NCBI RefSeq assembly: GCF_014841565.1
Contig: NZ_JACYUD010000001.1
Coordinates: forward strand, 186,001 to 250,000
DNA: 64,000 bases
Direction: 5' to 3'
Source: Rhizobium sp. CFBP 8762
Lineage (GTDB): Bacteria; Pseudomonadota; Alphaproteobacteria; Rhizobiales; Rhizobiaceae
Below, piece by piece: positions 25,768 to 34,613 of the stretch. Positions within the stretch are counted from its first letter, which is position 1. Every line of letters begins with the position of its first letter. The position numbers and the translations under genes were made by a program. The notes below the pieces were generated by a model, which saw nothing but the letters and a program-made list of their open reading frames with translations, made no database searches and had not been told where the DNA came from.

Positions 25768-26547
25768 ATGCAGAAGCCTGTCGGACATCGTGGTCTTTCC
25801 AGCGTCTTGCGCACGCTTATGTGCGCCACGGGTTTATGTGTCGCAATGGCAGGCCCTGATGCCACGTCCGCATTTGCACTGAGCGCTGGAAGCAATGTTA
25901 TTGCGTTGAGCGAACTGAAAACGATTCCCGGCGATGCGCCTTCTGACGACTCGAGCGAGCCGCAGACAGAAACCGCACCCACACAGCTTCCCCTGCCCGA
26001 TCCGCTGATCAACAAAGCGCAGCCGAAGGACGAACCGGCAGCAGAGACGGGGGACAAACAGGACGATACGCCAGACGGCCCGGTAGAGATCTCCAACGAC
26101 ATATCCAAGCTGCCCGCGCCAGTCAGCCGTATGCGGGAACTGATGATCGAGGCCGCCCGCACGGGTGATATTTCCAGGCTGACGCCACTTTTGGGCAAGG
26201 GTCCTACGCAGACGCAAGTTGGCGGAAGCGACGCCGGTGACAATCCGGCAGAGACGCTGAAAGGCCTGTCCGGTGATCCCGACGGTATCGAGATCATGGC
26301 GATTTTGATTGATGTTCTGTCCACGGGCTACGCGCACATTGGCGCTGGCACACCGGAGGAAATGTATGTCTGGCCCTATTTCAGCGAAAAAGCGTTGAAC
26401 ACGCTGACCCCGCCTGAAAAGGTGGACCTTCTGCGGCTCGTGACCGCCGGGGACTATCTAGGAATGCAGGAATTCGGCAATTACAACTTCTACCGCACCG
26501 GCATCACGCCGGATGGGCAGTGGAAGTTCTTCGTGGCCGGCGATTGA
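25768..26547 (+). CDS. Conserved exported protein of unknown function
   Basis: The 259-residue protein has an N-terminal hydrophobic segment (SSVLRTLMCATGLCVAMAG) and a Pro/Asp/Glu-rich linker to about residue 110. A compact C-terminal domain follows with VSRMRELMIEAARTGDISRL, GYAHIGAGTPEEMYVWPYFS, TPPEKVDLLRLVTAGDYLGM and ITPDGQWKFFVAGD. The C-terminal domain seems conserved in rhizobial genomes as far as I recall, with no assigned function. A periplasmic location is likely. Confidence 0.75.
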   Translation: MQKPVGHRGLSSVLRTLMCATGLCVAMAGPDATSAFALSAGSNVIALSELKTIPGDAPSDDSSEPQTETAPTQLPLPDPLINKAQPKDEPAAETGDKQDDTPDGPVEISNDISKLPAPVSRMRELMIEAARTGDISRLTPLLGKGPTQTQVGGSDAGDNPAETLKGLSGDPDGIEIMAILIDVLSTGYAHIGAGTPEEMYVWPYFSEKALNTLTPPEKVDLLRLVTAGDYLGMQEFGNYNFYRTGITPDGQWKFFVAGD

Positions 26548-26617
26548 GTTTTTCCCACACTTGCTGACAGGGTTTGGACGTATTACCTGTTTCCAACACT
26601 TGAACAGGATATGATCG

Positions 26618-27469
26618 ATGCCAAGCGTTACCCTCACTGATCGTGCGGTCCTATCCGTGACCGGAGCAGACGCGGAAACCTTTCTGCAAGCCCTGATTAC
26701 CACGGATGTGAAAACACTTGGGGCAAATGACGCACGGCCGGGTGCCCTGCTGACGCCGCAGGGCAAGATTCTGTTCGACTTCATGATCACGCGGCAAGCC
26801 GATGGGTTCCGAATCGAGACCGCGAGCGCGCAGATCGACGCGCTGGCCAAACGCCTGTTGCTCTACAAGCTGCGCGCCGCCGTGACCTTTCAAACCGAAA
26901 ACCCGTCAGCCGTCACCGTCACCTGGGATGACGGGAACGAAGACGGCTATCGCGACAGCCGGTTTGAAAAAGCCGGAGTGTCGCTCTACCGGCACTATGG
27001 ACAAGCAGGCAGGACAGATGAAGCAGCCTACCACGCCTTGCGGGTTCTCCACGGCATTGTTGAATCTCCCTTCGATTACGCGCTTCAGGATGCGTTTCCA
27101 CACGATGTGTTGCTGGACCTGAATGACGGGCTTTCGTTCCGCAAGGGCTGCTATGTCGGTCAGGAAGTGGTGTCGCGCATGCAGCATCGCGGCACGGCCA
27201 GACGCCGCGTGGTGCAGGTCACCGGCGATTCCGCGCTTCCCGCGCCCGGCACGGACATCACTGTCAACGGGCGCAGCATCGGCACACTGGGTGGCACAAG
27301 CGGGCGCGATGGCGTGGCCATCCTGCGGCTGGATAAGGTTGCCGATGCCATGGCTGCCGGTCAGGCGATACAGGCAGGCGAGACTACCCTCACCGTCACC
27401 CTCCCCGCATGGTCCGGTCTGTCCTTTCCGGCAACGGAACCTGCAACCGGTCAGGAGACCCTCGCCTGA
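26618..27469 (+). CDS. ygfZ: Folate-binding YgfZ/CAF17-type protein
   Basis: YgfZ proteins resemble the T-protein of glycine cleavage, bind tetrahydrofolate and help maintain certain Fe-S enzymes such as MiaB. The family signature KGCYVGQEVVSRMQHRG, with the conserved cysteine, is intact near residue 175. The N-terminal block DAETFLQALITTDVKTL is typical. The 283-residue length is normal. Its TGA shares one base with the ATG of the HD gene, the first link in a chain of overlapping genes running to 29547. Confidence 0.92.
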   Translation: MPSVTLTDRAVLSVTGADAETFLQALITTDVKTLGANDARPGALLTPQGKILFDFMITRQADGFRIETASAQIDALAKRLLLYKLRAAVTFQTENPSAVTVTWDDGNEDGYRDSRFEKAGVSLYRHYGQAGRTDEAAYHALRVLHGIVESPFDYALQDAFPHDVLLDLNDGLSFRKGCYVGQEVVSRMQHRGTARRRVVQVTGDSALPAPGTDITVNGRSIGTLGGTSGRDGVAILRLDKVADAMAAGQAIQAGETTLTVTLPAWSGLSFPATEPATGQETLA

Positions 27470-28095
27470 TGCCCGCCCCGGAACCGCGCGCATGGCAACG
27501 GATGCTGTCCGGCCGCAGGCTGGATTTGCTGAACCCTTCTCCGCTGGATGTGGAACTGTCCGATATCGCCCACGGGCTGGCGCGGGTAGCCCGCTGGAAC
27601 GGACAGACGGAAGGCGACCACGCCTTTTCCGTTGCGCAGCATTCGCTGGTGGTAGAAGCCATTTTCAGGCGACTACCCGCCAGTTCACCGGATGCGAACG
27701 CCCCGGAGGACTGTCTGATGGCGCTGCTGCATGATGCGCCCGAATATGTGATCGGCGATATGATTTCACCGTTCAAATCGGTTGTCGGTGGCGGGTACAA
27801 ATCGGTCGAGCACCGCCTGGAAAGCGCAATTTTCCTGCGTTTCGGCCTGCCCGCGACACCTGCGGCGGAACTCAAGGACCGGATCAAGAAAGCCGACCAG
27901 ATTGCTGCTTATTTTGAAGCCACGGCTCTGGCCGGGTTTTCGCTGGAAGAAGGGCGAAAGATTTTCGGCCAACCGCGTGGCATCACCCGCGACATGCTGG
28001 GCCTGACCCCACTGCCGACGAAGGAAGCACAGCGCCAGTTCTGTGCCCGCTTTGCCGAACTGGAAGCCGAACGCGGTGGGTCTTCCAATGGCTGA
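27469..28095 (+). CDS. HD-domain phosphohydrolase (YfbR-like)
   Basis: The 208-residue HD protein has the metal residues of YfbR-type 5'-nucleotidases: His in DHAFSVAQHSL, the HD pair in LMALLHDAPEYVIGDMISP, and the later Asp in IKKADQIAAYFEATAL. E. coli YfbR removes phosphate from deoxynucleoside monophosphates; the substrate here is inferred only by family. ATG 27469 overlaps the ygfZ stop by one base, and the gene overlaps the next start by eight. Confidence 0.88.
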   Translation: MPAPEPRAWQRMLSGRRLDLLNPSPLDVELSDIAHGLARVARWNGQTEGDHAFSVAQHSLVVEAIFRRLPASSPDANAPEDCLMALLHDAPEYVIGDMISPFKSVVGGGYKSVEHRLESAIFLRFGLPATPAAELKDRIKKADQIAAYFEATALAGFSLEEGRKIFGQPRGITRDMLGLTPLPTKEAQRQFCARFAELEAERGGSSNG

Positions 28096-28615
28096 GATTG
28101 TCGTATCGTCCCTGTCGCACATTGCCGAAGCTGCGGTTCGCCACAAATCCAGCGAGATGATCAGCCTGCTGGCGAAAGGCCAAAGCTTTCACAGGCCTGC
28201 CGTGGTTGCAGGCCATCGCCATCTCGTTCTGGATATGAACGACATCGCCGTTGCCCGCCATCAAATCCTGATTGCACCCGGCCGCGACCATGTGGAGCGC
28301 CTGATTGAGTTTGCCCTTACATGGGATCGCACCGCGCCTCTGCTGGTGCACTGCTGGATGGGTGTATCACGCTCACCAGCGGCGGCAATGATCTGCGCGC
28401 TGGCGATACAACCGGAGCAGGACGATGATCAACTTGCCAAACGCCTGCGCAAGGCCGCACCATTTGCCACGCCCAATGCACGGCTGATCGAGATTGCCGA
28501 CGACCTTCTCTCCCGGCAGGGGCGATTGATTGCCGCGGTCGAGGGAATTGGCCGTGGGCGCGACTATCAAGGAGACGGCTATTTTTCGTTCAGCGCTTTT
28601 GGCGAGGCCGCATGA
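28088..28615 (+). CDS. Tyrosine-phosphatase-like protein
   Basis: The 175-residue protein carries the cysteine phosphatase loop HCX5R in LLVHCWMGVSRSPAAAM, with the general-acid region before it (VLDMNDIAVARHQIL). It belongs to the dual-specificity/tyrosine phosphatase fold. The natural substrate could be a protein, a phosphoinositide or a small nucleotide. ATG 28088 lies inside the HD gene; its own stop overlaps the next gene (ATGA). Confidence 0.87.
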   Translation: MAEIVVSSLSHIAEAAVRHKSSEMISLLAKGQSFHRPAVVAGHRHLVLDMNDIAVARHQILIAPGRDHVERLIEFALTWDRTAPLLVHCWMGVSRSPAAAMICALAIQPEQDDDQLAKRLRKAAPFATPNARLIEIADDLLSRQGRLIAAVEGIGRGRDYQGDGYFSFSAFGEAA

Positions 28616-29547
28616 CGACGGCGTTCACCTTTGAAATCGGCTTGAATGCCGTCATCGTTTCGGTCGCAGGCCCATCGCCGCGATTGCTGGTCATGCCGGA
28701 AGATGGCAAACCCCACGCACTGGCCAGCTTGCCGTTCGGCCCTTTCGACCCCGCCGTGCACCGCACGTTTGAAGCCAGTGTCCGGGCCCGTGTAGAGGCA
28801 CAAACCGCTTTGAAGCTCGGTTATATCGAGCAGCTTTACACCTTCGGCGATCGCGGACGCCAGCGTCTGGCCACGGAAGACGGTATCCACATGGTCTCCG
28901 TTGGCTATCTCGCTTTGACCCGCGCCATGGAAACGACCGATAGCTGGCGCGACTGGTACACGTATCTGCCATGGGAAGATTGGCGGGATGGCCGCCCGGC
29001 CAGTCTGGACCGCACCATTCTGCCCGCCTTGACGGAATGGGCGAGGCACGACCGGGGCCAGCGCCATGCCCGCCTCCGGCTGGCCTTTGGTCTTGATGAT
29101 TTTCCATGGGACGAAGAACGGGTGCTGGAGCGCTACGAACTTTTGTATGAGGCAGGGCTGGTCGAAGAAGCCGTCACGGACGGTGCCGCCCGGGTGCGCT
29201 CCGCTGCCATGGCAGGCGTGGCCATGTGTCACGACCATCGCCGGATTCTGGCCACCGCTATTGCGCGTCTCAGGGGCAAAATCAAATATCGCCCGGTGAT
29301 CTTCGAGCTGATGCCACCCGATTTTACGCTGACCGACTTGCAAACCACCGTGGAAGCCATCTCTGGCCGCCACCTGCACAAGCAGAATTTCCGGCGGCTG
29401 GTGGAGGGTGCTGAACTGGTGGAGCCCACGGGCGTTTCCAGTACGGCGACAGGCGGCAGACCGGCTGCACTGTTCCGGTTTCGCAGCCAGATACTGGATG
29501 AGCGGCCCGCCCCCGGCATCAAAATGGGTGGGCGGTCTTCAACCTGA
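28612..29547 (+). CDS. NrtR-like NAD regulator (Nudix-like plus winged helix)
   Basis: The 311-residue protein resembles the proteins annotated as NAD regulators in Rhizobiales. The N-terminal half has Nudix-like features (VGYLALTRAMETTDSWRDWY) but no intact Nudix catalytic box: the expected EX7REXXEE is replaced by FDPAVHRTFEASVRARVEAQ. The C-terminal half contains KIKYRPVIFELMPPDFTLTD and SGRHLHKQNFRRLVEGAELV, matching the winged-helix DNA-binding part of NrtR. NrtR proteins repress NAD synthesis or salvage genes and are released by ADP-ribose. It closes the chain of overlapping genes. Confidence 0.8.
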   Translation: MTTAFTFEIGLNAVIVSVAGPSPRLLVMPEDGKPHALASLPFGPFDPAVHRTFEASVRARVEAQTALKLGYIEQLYTFGDRGRQRLATEDGIHMVSVGYLALTRAMETTDSWRDWYTYLPWEDWRDGRPASLDRTILPALTEWARHDRGQRHARLRLAFGLDDFPWDEERVLERYELLYEAGLVEEAVTDGAARVRSAAMAGVAMCHDHRRILATAIARLRGKIKYRPVIFELMPPDFTLTDLQTTVEAISGRHLHKQNFRRLVEGAELVEPTGVSSTATGGRPAALFRFRSQILDERPAPGIKMGGRSST

Positions 29548-29589
29548 GGTTTACCTTGACGTGGAACAACCCAGCCCCATTTAAGCATA

Positions 29590-29640
29590 TTGCACAAAAG
29601 TGTGCAGCGGTTTTGTGAAACGATATGCGAAAACAGAACC
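29590..29640. repeat. Dispersed palindromic repeat, type B (copy 3)
   Basis: GCACAAAAGTGTGCAGCGGT, then TTTGTG and CGATATGCGAAAACAGAACC. The left dyad has been shortened compared with copies 1 and 2. It lies between the NAD regulator gene and the MscS gene. Confidence 0.7.
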
Positions 29641-29680
29641 ACATTGAACAGTTGAACCGAACGATTACAAGGCAGACTTT

Positions 29681-30496
29681 ATGGATGATCAAGGCTTTTT
29701 CGTCGCTACACGGGCGGCAGTGGGTCAAGCAAGTTCGCTGGCCGTACAATACTCCTTCTCCATTTTGGGCGCATTGTTTCTTCTCGTGGTCGGCTGGTTT
29801 GTCGCCCGTGTCATTCATAACTGGGCGTTGGCCGGTCTCTCCAAAATTCATGGATTTGATGAAACGCTGGTGCGTTTCTTTGCCAATATTCTGCGCTACG
29901 TCATTCTCATTCTGGTGTTCATCACTGTGCTCGGGCAGTTCGGCGTTCAAACCGCGTCCATCATCGCCGCACTCGGTGCTGCGGGCCTGGCGGTTGGTCT
30001 GGCGCTTCAGGGCACGTTGCAGAATATTGCAGCCGGCATCATGCTGCTGGTGTTGCGACCGTTCCGCGTCGGCGAATATATCGAGACTGGAGCGATATCC
30101 GGCACGATCCAGGAAATCGGACTGTTTGCAACCGAGTTGAAAAGTGCCGATGGTCTGTATCGTCTCGCGCCCAACTCCACGCTGTGGAATACGCCTGTTA
30201 CCAACTACAGCCGGTTGGACTCGCGCCGCTATGAATTAACTGTTTCCGTGCCAGAAACCGGTGATCTCAAGGCCACCGAACGGATGTTGATGGAATTGGC
30301 AGAGCGTGACCGCCGGGTGCTGGATACGCCACCGCCGCGCACATTTATTGACAAGCTGGACGGGTCATCAACTTCAGTGACGTTGCGCTATTGGGTCTCA
30401 ACCCGTGAGTGGTTCGACACGACGCGTGATCTCAACCGGCAGGCAAAATTTGCCATGGATGAGATGAATTCACAACAGGCCGAAGCGGCAGAGTGA
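29681..30496 (+). CDS. Small mechanosensitive channel (MscS family)
   Basis: The 271-residue inner-membrane protein has three N-terminal helices (ILGALFLLVVGWFVARVIHN; RYVILILVFITVLGQFGV) and the pore helix TASIIAALGAAGLAVGLALQ-GTLQNIAAGIMLLVLRPFRVG, the MscS hallmark, followed by the beta domain PNSTLWNTPVTNYSR. It should release solutes on hypo-osmotic shock. Length matches E. coli MscS (286). A hairpin after the stop is shared with the convergent sodC. Confidence 0.95.
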   Translation: MDDQGFFVATRAAVGQASSLAVQYSFSILGALFLLVVGWFVARVIHNWALAGLSKIHGFDETLVRFFANILRYVILILVFITVLGQFGVQTASIIAALGAAGLAVGLALQGTLQNIAAGIMLLVLRPFRVGEYIETGAISGTIQEIGLFATELKSADGLYRLAPNSTLWNTPVTNYSRLDSRRYELTVSVPETGDLKATERMLMELAERDRRVLDTPPPRTFIDKLDGSSTSVTLRYWVSTREWFDTTRDLNRQAKFAMDEMNSQQAEAAE

Positions 30497-30497
30497 A

Positions 30498-30530
30498 AGC
30501 CGCCCGCTTTGATACATTCAGCAGGCGGCT
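30498..30530. terminator. Hairpin between convergent mscS and sodC
   Basis: Stem AGCCGCC / GGCGGCT (30498-30504, 30524-30530), which extends inward with one mismatch (GCT/AGC). T content on either side is low. It fills the 41-base convergent gap and could serve both genes. Confidence 0.5.
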
Positions 30531-30537
30531 ACGGTAA

Positions 30538-31053
30538 TCAGCGAACAACGGCGCAGGAGAGACGGTCTCCTGCGTCACCCGCCGGTTGGCTGCGATAGTC
30601 GTCGGAGCGGTCATGGATCATGAGCGCACGACCGCGAATACCGTTTTCCTTGTCGTCCAGAGAGACGAAACTGTTGAACACCTGAGCTCTCAGCACACCA
30701 TCAGATCCGACATATTGATTGGGCATATCGCCTGCATGGGGTCCGTTCGATGCGAGATACCCATGGTCCTTGTTGGTGGGATTGAAATGCGCGCCTGCTG
30801 ACTTGAAATGGTCGCCATGCTCGCAGGTGCCGGTTTCGTGGACATGGAAAGCCACCCATTTGCCTGGCGGAAGGTCGCTGATTTCCACCTCGAACAGCAC
30901 ACCGTTTGCAGTGCTGGTCAGCGTGGCGCGTCCTGATTCTTTTCCATCGGTGTTGTTGAATGTCGCAGTGGCTGTCTGGCTGTTTTGCTGTGCCAGCGCA
31001 GGGGCTGCAAGACCGGCCGCAATGGCTATCGCTGCTATCAAAGTTTTTGTCAT
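30538..31053 (-). CDS. sodC: Cu/Zn superoxide dismutase
   Basis: The 171-residue precursor has a signal peptide (MTKTLIAAIAIAAGLAAPAL-AQ) and should act in the periplasm. All metal ligands are visible: H70, H72, H89, H97, H106, D109 and H147 (FHVHETG; SAGAHFNP; KDHGYL; GPHAGDMPN; MIHDRSDDY). C77 and C167 can form the conserved disulfide. One common Gly-Gly in SAGGHFNP is Gly-Ala here. GAGGAG precedes the ATG. It removes superoxide arising outside the cytoplasm. Confidence 0.95.
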   Translation of the reverse strand: MTKTLIAAIAIAAGLAAPALAQQNSQTATATFNNTDGKESGRATLTSTANGVLFEVEISDLPPGKWVAFHVHETGTCEHGDHFKSAGAHFNPTNKDHGYLASNGPHAGDMPNQYVGSDGVLRAQVFNSFVSLDDKENGIRGRALMIHDRSDDYRSQPAGDAGDRLSCAVVR

Positions 31054-31121
31054 CGCCGTCTCCTCATTCCGCTTGATAGTTGAGAAGAAGCAACGCGGTC
31101 ATCGCAGGGCGGTTCCCATGT

Positions 31122-31970
31122 TCATGACGAACTGCGAATTTTCAGCGGTATGCCTTCCGGGCGTGTTGTTACAACCGTCAACGGATCGCCGCACCGGATG
31201 ACCCCGGTTTTGCGCACGATAGCGTCCCAGCCAAACAGAACCCCCGCCACACGCCGGTCGCCGGACATGCGCGTGCGCTGCAAGGCCTGCAGCGGATTGC
31301 CACCCTGTCGCTCCCCCGTCATCTGGTCGATGGAGGTCACGACGCATCGCGTGCAGGGCTTGACGAGATCAAGCGTCACCTCGCCGATCTGCACAGTCTT
31401 CCATGTGTCTTCAGCCCAAGGCTCTGCGTCGTCGATGACAATATTGGCCCGGAACCGCTCAATGCCCACCGGCGGCTGGCCCAACCCTTCAAGCGTTTGA
31501 TTGACCGCAGAAAGAGATGCAAGATTGGCGATCAGCACCGGAAAGCCATCGGTAAAGCTCGTGGAAACCGGCGCGTCCAGCCAGTCATCTTCAGCGAGCC
31601 GTGACGATTGATCATCCATGGCGACCAGTAGCGCCGGGCGACCCAGCCATGCCGTTAAAGCCTGATTGACCGGCTCTTCGGCAATGGCAGCGTTGACGGC
31701 GCTGCTCCAGACCGTCACGTCCATCCGGGCCGATGTAAAGCCGCCTGTGACACTGTTTCCGTCCATGTGCAGACAGAGTGCATCGCCATGAACCTCCACT
31801 TCCAGCCGTGCCAATATATGCACTTGCCGCTGGGTCATGAACCGCCCATCGGGCGAGACGACCATGAACCGGCGGTCGCCAGACAGTCCAAGAACGTCCA
31901 CAGCGCTTTCGCGAAGCGGCACAGCCCGGGCGCTTTTGATGGGGTAGATGGCCAGACCGGCAACGTGCAT
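31122..31970 (-). CDS. MOSC-domain protein (YcbX-like)
   Basis: The 282-residue protein has an N-terminal MOSC beta-barrel (GLAIYPIKSARAVPLRESAV; GDRRFMVVSPDGRFMTQRQ) and a C-terminal MOSC domain with the cofactor-binding cysteine region LVKPCTRCVVTSIDQMTG and GIERFRANIVID. YcbX-type proteins carry molybdenum cofactor and reduce N-hydroxylated bases. The gene starts 2 bases after the DUF2339 stop region, on the same strand, so the two are probably cotranscribed. Confidence 0.9.
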   Translation of the reverse strand: MHVAGLAIYPIKSARAVPLRESAVDVLGLSGDRRFMVVSPDGRFMTQRQVHILARLEVEVHGDALCLHMDGNSVTGGFTSARMDVTVWSSAVNAAIAEEPVNQALTAWLGRPALLVAMDDQSSRLAEDDWLDAPVSTSFTDGFPVLIANLASLSAVNQTLEGLGQPPVGIERFRANIVIDDAEPWAEDTWKTVQIGEVTLDLVKPCTRCVVTSIDQMTGERQGGNPLQALQRTRMSGDRRVAGVLFGWDAIVRKTGVIRCGDPLTVVTTRPEGIPLKIRSSS

Positions 31971-31972
31971 CG

Positions 31973-34609
31973 CTATTTCCCTGTATCCTGTATTGCTGTG
32001 GAATTGCGGGTCAGAACCCGTTGATAAAACAGTCCGATACCGATCAGAACACCGCCGAGACCGATGAAGGAGAGCGCCCGCAGGAAGCCTTCCAGATTGG
32101 ACATATCAACCAGAAAGACCTTGACGACCGTAACCACGACGAGAACCGCGGAAACGACACGAAGGCTGCGCAGATTGAACCGAGTACCTGCGACCAGCGA
32201 AAGAACACCCAGCAACAACCAGACCACGGAATAGGTATAGGTCTCACCGGACAGAAAGCCTTTCCAGTAGGCAATGTCGGTTCCCTGCCAGAACCGGCGC
32301 ACGCTGAGTGTCACCCACGCAAAGCCGAGAAGAACGCTGGATGCGGACAAAGCCTTGACATAAGCAGGCGCTTTGCGGCCTTGCGAAAGGCGGACCAGCG
32401 CAGCAAACGCCAAGGCTGGCAGCAGATAGCCGATCAACAGCAGATCGACCACCGGCCAGCGCCCCAGCAATTCACCAGTGCGGTAGGGGTTGAGACCGAC
32501 CAGATGCACACTCAACACCAACAACAACGAAACGACACCCGCCAGAAGGCTACCATAGCGGAAAACGGGGCTTGCAGATTTTAAGTTCAACGACATCAGC
32601 GTGATGGATCCGCCAAGCGTGATCAGCGTGTAAAGCGATTGTTCGCCCAAACTCGGAATGGAGGATGTCAGCACACCACCATTCATCCCGTGCCGAACGA
32701 GAATGGCAATCGTGAGCATGACAAACAGGGTTGCCAGTGCCTGAAGCGCGTTGCGCAGTCTAATATCAGCTGTGTGGCGCAGCCAATAGCAACTCATTAC
32801 CAGTAGCAGCGCCGGAAAGCCGTAGCCGGGCAACAAAGCGTTGAAGACCGGTGTGACACCAAGATTGGCTGAAACGACCACGGTCGGCTGCCAGAGAATG
32901 CGCACCAGAACCACCAGCGCTGCCATCACCATCATCCAAGGCAAAGCGGGCCAGCGAACGAAACGGGTGGACAGCACAAACGCAAAGCCAAGGGCCGCAG
33001 TCAGCATGGTGGCAGTCAGATCATGGGTCAGCGTATGTATGACAATGACCAGGCTGAGGAACGCTCCGAGAATAACAAAGGCTTGTGCCTTGCGCACGGC
33101 GCGCTCCTCTGTCGGAGCAAGGCGAGAGGCAACCCAGATGTATGCCCCGGCTAACAGGGCGGCAAAAGCTGCATGCCGCCACTCCATGCTGTAGTTTCCG
33201 GCCAGGCCATAGGAAATGGTCAGCAATGCCGCAGGTACCAGTGCCATCAGCAATCCCCAGAGCGTGAACGAGCCCGCTGCCCGTTGTCGATGGACAAGCA
33301 GAGACGCCGCACCGCAGAGGAAAAACACGGTGGAGAGCACCATGGCCGTTACGATGATCGGCGTTCCCATGGTTAGGTATTGCGTGTTCCAGAGACCCAC
33401 CACTGCCCCAAAGGCCGCAAAAATCGCCGGAATAATAGCGCGCGGATGGAGACTTCCCAAGGCTGCCAAAGCTGAAATCACGACGACGAAAGCCGCGATG
33501 GTGTGGCCCTGGGATAGCCGGTAAGGGTCAAGCATGAACAATGCGCCAGCCGCGACTGCCAGCGCCGCCGTGAGGTAGATGCTGGTATGCCGACCGGACC
33601 GCAGACGTTGTCTGAATCGACCGATAGCGCTTCTGGATTCCAACCCGTCCTCATAGACCAGAACGGGCGCGTCAGCGGCGGGCCAGACAAAACCGACCCC
33701 TGCGACGACCACCAGCAGCAGAAACGCGACAGGCAGAACGTTGAATGGTTCTTCCGTTTGCAGATAGGCAACCGACCACAGGAGAACACCGATATTGGCC
33801 AGAACAGGCACAACCCGCCACCGTCGCAGCCGTGCCGCCGCATAGGTTGCACCCCATGAAACGGCCAGAAAGCCGAACAGGCTCCACGGCGCGGGGGCCT
33901 GCGACGAGACGAGAATGGGGGTTGCCATGGAAGCGACCAGACCAAGACCCGCCAGGGCCTGTCCATGCAACAGCGACAGGGCGACCGTTGCCAGCGCCAC
34001 GAGCGCCAGAGCCAGAAAAGCGAGTGTTGGCCCGATAAAGCCGTAGACGCCATGCGCCGCATAGATCGCCCCAAACAGGCTCACGGTTCCCGCAGCGGTC
34101 AACACGCCCGGTATCAGCGCGTTGCGTGTCTGCGGCAATTGGGTGTTCAGCAGGGGTAGCGCACGGCGGCGCACGATTTCGCCCAGAAGCATAAGAAGAA
34201 GACCGAAAGCTGCCGCAAGCGTGAGCCGTACGGCAGGGCCCAGCAGCCCGCTTTCAATGGAATATTTCACCATGAACAGCCCGCCAAAGGCGAGCGCAAC
34301 GCCCCCAACCCACACCGCCCAGCGAGCGCCAAGAGCCCCTTCACCGACTGTACTTTTCGGTGCCGGTTTTACCGGTGGCAGCGCAGCCTCCTGAACAACG
34401 GGTTCCGGGTTTGGTTCGGCGATCGTGTCATCGAAGCTTGTTTCAGCAAGCGGCACAGACACGCTCATGTCCGGCTCCGCAAGCGTCAGCGGCCCGGACC
34501 CAGCCTTCAGCTTGGCCAGTTCGGCTTGCAAGGCTTTGACGTCCGTTGCCAGTCGCCGACTTTGAATCAACGCGACACAAGCCAGCACAAGCGCAATAAA
34601 CTCAATCAT
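31973..34609 (-). CDS. DUF2339 family large membrane protein
   Basis: The 878-residue protein begins with a hydrophobic helix and short coiled coil (MIEFIALVLACVALIQSRRL; TDVKALQAELAKLK), then a Pro/Glu linker, then over twenty membrane helices starting at GALGARWAVWVGGVALAFGG, the DUF2339 signature region. Its function is unknown. Size and topology fit the family well. recO lies four bases upstream on the same strand and MOSC follows, so all three may share a transcript. The large polytopic domain has no recognised catalytic motif. Confidence 0.88.
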   Translation of the reverse strand: MIEFIALVLACVALIQSRRLATDVKALQAELAKLKAGSGPLTLAEPDMSVSVPLAETSFDDTIAEPNPEPVVQEAALPPVKPAPKSTVGEGALGARWAVWVGGVALAFGGLFMVKYSIESGLLGPAVRLTLAAAFGLLLMLLGEIVRRRALPLLNTQLPQTRNALIPGVLTAAGTVSLFGAIYAAHGVYGFIGPTLAFLALALVALATVALSLLHGQALAGLGLVASMATPILVSSQAPAPWSLFGFLAVSWGATYAAARLRRWRVVPVLANIGVLLWSVAYLQTEEPFNVLPVAFLLLVVVAGVGFVWPAADAPVLVYEDGLESRSAIGRFRQRLRSGRHTSIYLTAALAVAAGALFMLDPYRLSQGHTIAAFVVVISALAALGSLHPRAIIPAIFAAFGAVVGLWNTQYLTMGTPIIVTAMVLSTVFFLCGAASLLVHRQRAAGSFTLWGLLMALVPAALLTISYGLAGNYSMEWRHAAFAALLAGAYIWVASRLAPTEERAVRKAQAFVILGAFLSLVIVIHTLTHDLTATMLTAALGFAFVLSTRFVRWPALPWMMVMAALVVLVRILWQPTVVVSANLGVTPVFNALLPGYGFPALLLVMSCYWLRHTADIRLRNALQALATLFVMLTIAILVRHGMNGGVLTSSIPSLGEQSLYTLITLGGSITLMSLNLKSASPVFRYGSLLAGVVSLLLVLSVHLVGLNPYRTGELLGRWPVVDLLLIGYLLPALAFAALVRLSQGRKAPAYVKALSASSVLLGFAWVTLSVRRFWQGTDIAYWKGFLSGETYTYSVVWLLLGVLSLVAGTRFNLRSLRVVSAVLVVVTVVKVFLVDMSNLEGFLRALSFIGLGGVLIGIGLFYQRVLTRNSTAIQDTGK

Positions 34610-34613
34610 ACAC

